Below are positions 15,041 through 17,787 of a DNA stretch of 17,787 bases, piece by piece. Position 1 is the stretch's first letter; each line of letters opens with the position of its first letter. The DNA is from Clostridiales bacterium. Lineage in GTDB: Bacteria; Bacillota; Clostridia; TANB77; CAG-508. The stretch is taken from positions 1-17,787 of the forward strand of contig JAHZIB010000024.1 of the NCBI GenBank assembly GCA_019419955.1. Reading direction: 5' to 3'. The translations under genes and the position numbers were made by a program. The notes below the pieces were generated by a model. The model did no database searches, was not told the DNA's origin, and saw only the letters and a program-made list of their open reading frames with translations.

Positions 15041-15106
15041 GTTACTTTTTTTTGTTTTCTCTCATATATTATGATAAATGATTGAATAGAAAGGATTTGA
15101 TTTTAT

Positions 15107-16954
15107 ATGTGTGGTTTTGTTGGTATAATGAATTTACAGGAAAATTTAAAACCTAAAAAAGAAGTTCTCATTTCTATGAATGAAGAATTAACTAAAAGAG
15201 GTCCTGATGAATGCGGCTATTATGTTGATAGGGATATTTTGCTCGGTCACAGGAGGCTAATTGTAATTGACCCCGATGGTGGAAAACAGCCGATGAGTTA
15301 TTGGTACAATGGAAATAAATATGTTATTGCATATAATGGGCAAATTTATAATACTAAGGAACTAAGGTCTGAATTAATTGACAATAATTTTGAATTAGAA
15401 ACTTATTCAGATACCGAAATATTACTTAAGTCCTATATTTTACATAGGGAAAATATAGTTAATAAGTTAAACGGAATATTTTCGTTTGCTATTTGGGATG
15501 AGAAAAACAGAAGTTTATTTTTAGCACGTGACCATTTTGGTGTTAAACCATTGTACTATACTTTTGCAGGAAATAATTTTGTATTTGCTTCAGAAGTAAA
15601 AGCAATTTTAAAATTTCCAGGTGTTATTCCTGTTTTAGACAGACAAGGAATTTCTGAAATGTTTGGAATTGGTCCAGCTCATACAAATGGAATAACAGCA
15701 TTCAAAAATATTTTTGAGGTAAAACCAGCTCATTTCGTTGTATATAATGAAAATGGTCTACATTCAAAAAGATATTGGAAATTAGAAAGTAAACCACATA
15801 TAGATAACTTAGAGCACACATGTGAAAAAGTACAATACTTACTAGAAGATGCAATAAAAAGACAACTTGTTTCTGATGTTCCTCTTTGTACATTCTTATC
15901 TGGTGGGCTTGATTCTAGTATAATAACGCTCTATGCCTCTCAGTATTGCAAAGAACATAACTTACCACCGCTTAATACTTATTCTGTTGATTATATTGAC
16001 AATGATAAAAACTTTCAAAAAACCGATTTTCAACCAAATTCAGATAACTACTATATAGACCTAATGCAAAAAAAATTAAATACCAATCATCATGTAGTGA
16101 TGCTTGATACTCCTGAGCTAGCAAATGCTTTAAAAGCTGCTATGCTTGCACGAGATTTTCCTGGAATGGCAGATGTAGATTCTTCACTTTTACTATTTTG
16201 CAAAAATGTAAAAAATGATGCAACAGTTACATTAACAGGTGAATGCGCAGATGAAATATTTGGTGGTTACCCTTGGTTTTTTAGAGAAGATGCTCTTAAA
16301 AGCGGAACGTTCCCATGGTCAATTGCAATAACAGAAAGACAAGAACTATTAAAACCAGAAATATCGGAAAAAATAAATCTAAAAGAATATATAGATTTTA
16401 GATACAATGAAAGTTTAGCAGATGTAGAACTATTAGACGAAGACTCAGAAGAAACTGCCGAAAAACGAAAAATATCTCACTTAACACTTAATTGGTTTAT
16501 GCAAACATTGTTAGACAGATCAGATCGTATGGGAATGTATAACGGTTTCGAAATCAGAGTGCCTTTTTGTGATTATCGCTTAGCAGAATATGTATGGAAT
16601 ATCCCATGGGAAATGAAAGCTTTAAAAGGACGTGAAAAAGGACTTCTACGCTATGTTATGAAGGATAAATTACCTGCTGAGATAATAGATAGGAAGAAAA
16701 GCCCATATCCTAAAACCTGGAATCCTACTTATCTAAAAACTGTAAAAGAAATGCTTAGCAAAATTATGGAAAATAAAAATGCACCTATAAATTATTTACT
16801 AAATAGAGAATACATTATGCAAATACTTGAAACAGATGGAAAAGCATTTACTAGACCTTGGTTTGGTCAGCTTATGACCGGCCCACAATTAATCGCGTAC
16901 TTATGCCAAGTAAATATGTGGCTTGAAAAGTATGAACCAAAAATTGAGATTTAA
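15107..16954 (+). CDS. asnB: Asparagine synthetase, glutamine-hydrolysing
   Basis: Makes asparagine from aspartate, ATP and glutamine in the cytosol. The 615-residue length is normal for Firmicutes AsnB/AsnO forms. The N-terminal class II amidotransferase domain starts MCGFVGI with nucleophile Cys2, followed by GHRRLIVID, YNGQIYN and SDTEILL. The synthetase domain has the pyrophosphate-binding loop FLSGGLDSS (about 263-271) and TGECADEIFGGYPWF (about 377-391). The C-terminal part, with RMGMYNGFEIRVPF, is intact. AAAGGA lies 11 bp upstream of the ATG. The promoter must lie within the 66 bp after the rpmF -35 dyad; the boxes there are weak. Other members of the family amidate secondary metabolites or wall precursors, but nothing nearby suggests that. 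Confidence 0.95.
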   Translation: MCGFVGIMNLQENLKPKKEVLISMNEELTKRGPDECGYYVDRDILLGHRRLIVIDPDGGKQPMSYWYNGNKYVIAYNGQIYNTKELRSELIDNNFELETYSDTEILLKSYILHRENIVNKLNGIFSFAIWDEKNRSLFLARDHFGVKPLYYTFAGNNFVFASEVKAILKFPGVIPVLDRQGISEMFGIGPAHTNGITAFKNIFEVKPAHFVVYNENGLHSKRYWKLESKPHIDNLEHTCEKVQYLLEDAIKRQLVSDVPLCTFLSGGLDSSIITLYASQYCKEHNLPPLNTYSVDYIDNDKNFQKTDFQPNSDNYYIDLMQKKLNTNHHVVMLDTPELANALKAAMLARDFPGMADVDSSLLLFCKNVKNDATVTLTGECADEIFGGYPWFFREDALKSGTFPWSIAITERQELLKPEISEKINLKEYIDFRYNESLADVELLDEDSEETAEKRKISHLTLNWFMQTLLDRSDRMGMYNGFEIRVPFCDYRLAEYVWNIPWEMKALKGREKGLLRYVMKDKLPAEIIDRKKSPYPKTWNPTYLKTVKEMLSKIMENKNAPINYLLNREYIMQILETDGKAFTRPWFGQLMTGPQLIAYLCQVNMWLEKYEPKIEI

Positions 16955-17127
16955 TTGTATGAAATTTGATTGTATACAACGAATGAGGTCGCAAATTGCG
17001 ACCTAAAGTTTTCTGCTTCAATTTCAGTTAATTTAAAGCAAAAATTTTCAGGAAATCTCTCAATGTTTTTTCTTACTGCTTAATTTATACGTTTAGTTGG
17101 ATAGTGATATAACATAGCCACATTACT
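16951..17127 (-). pseudogene. Fragment of an ORF6N-domain gene (phage or mobile origin)
   Basis: In one minus-strand frame a stretch reads NVAMLYHYPTKRIN, stop (17080-17082), AVRKNIERFPENF, CFKLTEIEAENFRSQFATS, then unrelated residues to a stop at 16951-16953. This is the core of the ORF6N domain (usual form close to VKRNIERFPEDFMFQLT...LRSQ), carried by phage and mobile-element proteins thought to bind DNA. Only about 50 of the usual residues remain, a TAA replaces a probable Gln codon, and the following SWGGRR-type segment is missing. The left end overlaps the asnB stop codon; the right end runs in frame into the kinase fragment, with the junction somewhere near 17119-17140. Confidence 0.8.
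16986..17004 (+). terminator. Hairpin after asnB, possible terminator
   Basis: AGGTCGC (16986-16992), AAATT, GCGACCT (16998-17004), 32 bp after the asnB stop; the following TTTT run is short and delayed by AAAG. The same bases encode RSQFAT of the ORF6N remnant on the other strand, so the palindrome came with the inserted fragment and may only secondarily end asnB transcripts. Confidence 0.45.
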
Positions 17128-17553
17128 ATCTTCTAAATATTTTTCTTGTTTTCCTATATATTCATTCACAAAATTCCCTACATGTTCAAGTTTGAAATCA
17201 TATAAGTAATCTCCTGTTTCTAATTGTGATAGTTCAAATAATTTTTCTATTAAAATATCCATCTCACAAGCTTTATTATATGCAACATCTAAATATTGTT
17301 TCTGTTTTTCTTTGCTTGATGAAACACCATCTTTTATTCACTTTATATATCCCTTGATAGAGGTTAATGGTGTTCTTAAATCGTGTGAAATTCCTGCAAT
17401 CATATCTTCTTTTGACTTTTGCTCTTTTTTGTTCAATTCTTTTTCTTCTTTTAAAGTTTTTTGCATATTGTTAAATGAATTACATAATTGTTCGAATTCA
17501 TATTCACCTTTATATTTTATTTCTTCATTATAATTTCCATTCTCTACTTTTAC
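17128..17553 (-). pseudogene. Broken sensor histidine kinase (HAMP and dimerisation regions only)
   Basis: One minus-strand frame encodes a HAMP-like end (VENGNYNEEIKYKGEYEFEQ, then a coiled segment rich in Lys and Glu) and the phospho-acceptor helix IAGISHDLRTPLTSIKGYIK. The next codon is TGA (17338-17340) where relatives have Gly, followed by IKDGV and the second helix ending LIEKLFELSQLETGDY. The ATP-binding domain is absent; the frame passes into the ORF6N fragment. Upstream of 17553 come two adjacent stops (17554-17559), and no clean N-terminal membrane sensor can be read. The HAMP-linked architecture differs from the intramembrane kinases that partner BceR-like regulators, so it is probably not the lost partner of the regulator at 1722-2393. 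Confidence 0.85.
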
Positions 17554-17559
17554 TTATTA

Positions 17560-17684
17560 ATATATTATCATAAAAACAGATAATTTTCCATTAACTATTC
17601 GCTTAATTTACTCTACTATTTCAGCTTTAGACTTTTTATTTCCTAATTTTTATTTAATTATTTTATCATTATTTTCTAATTCCA
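17560..17684. other. Decayed AT-rich DNA upstream of the kinase relic
   Basis: No intact gene. The minus-strand frame continuous with the kinase relic runs MELENNDKIIK, stop, KLGNKKSKAEIVE, stop, IKRIVNGKLSVFMIIY, stop, stop. It could be the eroded N-terminus of the kinase or of another gene. I cannot identify it. Confidence 0.4.
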
Positions 17685-17722
17685 TTACAGAACAATTATT
17701 TTTTCAGCCATTATTCTGTAAC
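17685..17722. repeat. Second copy of the GTTACAGAATAAT repeat
   Basis: TTACAGAA (17685-17692) and TTCTGTAA (17714-17721) are exact inverted arms. The 38-bp unit matches 1618-1656 at about 85% with one gap. It ends 2 bp before the terminal inverted repeat. Two copies in a 17.8-kb window point to a dispersed repeat family. Confidence 0.7.
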
Positions 17723-17724
17723 GT

Positions 17725-17779
17725 AAAGAGGTTGTCCTAAAATAGGAACCCGATAAGCAGAAAATCCAGCTCGATAAGA
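17725..17779. repeat. Right copy of 55-bp terminal inverted repeat
   Basis: The reverse complement matches 1-55 at 53 of 55 positions. The window continues 8 bp beyond the match (AGTTGGAT...), so the full repeat is longer than what is seen. Opposite orientation at the two ends fits either an element's two ends or two separate insertions in opposite directions. Confidence 0.85.
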
Positions 17780-17787
17780 GTTGGATT

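Noticed and set aside
15041..15106. A T-box or other riboswitch leader for asnB
   Set aside because: Only about 66 bp separate the rpmF promoter dyad from the asnB start, too short for a T-box, and no T-box motif is visible.
17338..17340. TGA inside the kinase frame where relatives have Gly could mean TGA is recoded
   Set aside because: TGA is the natural stop of the intact transpeptidase gene (68-70), intact genes show no internal TGA, and the kinase relic has other stops (TAA at 17080-17082, 17554-17559). A point mutation in a dead gene is simpler.
1..17787. The whole window as a composite transposon bounded by the inverted repeats
   Set aside because: Its cargo is essential core genes (rnpB, der, gpsA, plsY, rpmF), which are not expected transposon cargo. 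Independent repeat copies or an assembly boundary are more likely.

Overview
The window looks like chromosomal DNA from a low-GC Clostridia-type Bacillota. It is strongly AT-rich, with AGGAGG-like ribosome sites, consensus TTGACA-17-TATAAT promoters, a Zn-ribbon L32 and a type A RNase P RNA (Bacilli normally carry type B). TGA is used as a normal stop, for example at 68-70. Most of the window is well-conserved housekeeping DNA. Only the outer edges (1-70 and about 16950-17787) and the 1500-1700 gap look mobile or decayed.

Layout from left to right. A 55-bp repeat at 1-55 recurs inverted at 17725-17779. Next, all on the minus strand, come a membrane-anchored L,D-transpeptidase (68-1447), a gap holding nested inverted repeats (1580-1676), an orphan BceR-like response regulator (1722-2393), the RNase P RNA gene rnpB (about 2456-2861) and a membrane-anchored helical protein of unknown function (2893-3720). 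A plus-strand 93-residue conserved protein (4150-4431) runs convergently into a minus-strand block. Read in the direction of transcription, that block is der, two unrecognised proteins, plsY and gpsA. PlsY and GpsA are consecutive functions of phospholipid synthesis: G3P production and its first acylation. Der is a ribosome-assembly GTPase.

A regulatory region with divergent promoters and a perfect palindrome separates der from a plus-strand, membrane-anchored, possibly LolA-like protein (9722-10429). Next is a minus-strand operon: a dCMP deaminase followed by two paralogous GT-C-type multispanning membrane proteins that may glycosylate the envelope. Then come rpmF (ribosomal protein L32, minus) and the divergent asnB (asparagine synthetase, plus).

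The right edge (16951-17700) is a graveyard. It holds a broken sensor histidine kinase fused in frame to a fragment of an ORF6N-domain (phage or mobile-element) gene, both interrupted by stop codons. This is followed by a repeat related to the one at 1618-1656 and by the inverted copy of the left-end sequence. The window most likely ends inside copies of a dispersed repeat or insertion-sequence end.

I do not see a clear new defence or mobile system. The most interesting items are the two uncharacterised proteins between der and plsY (one with a duplicated domain), the expanded P12 hairpin of rnpB with heptamer repeats, the kinase/ORF6N chimeric relic and the dispersed GTTACAGAATAAT repeats.
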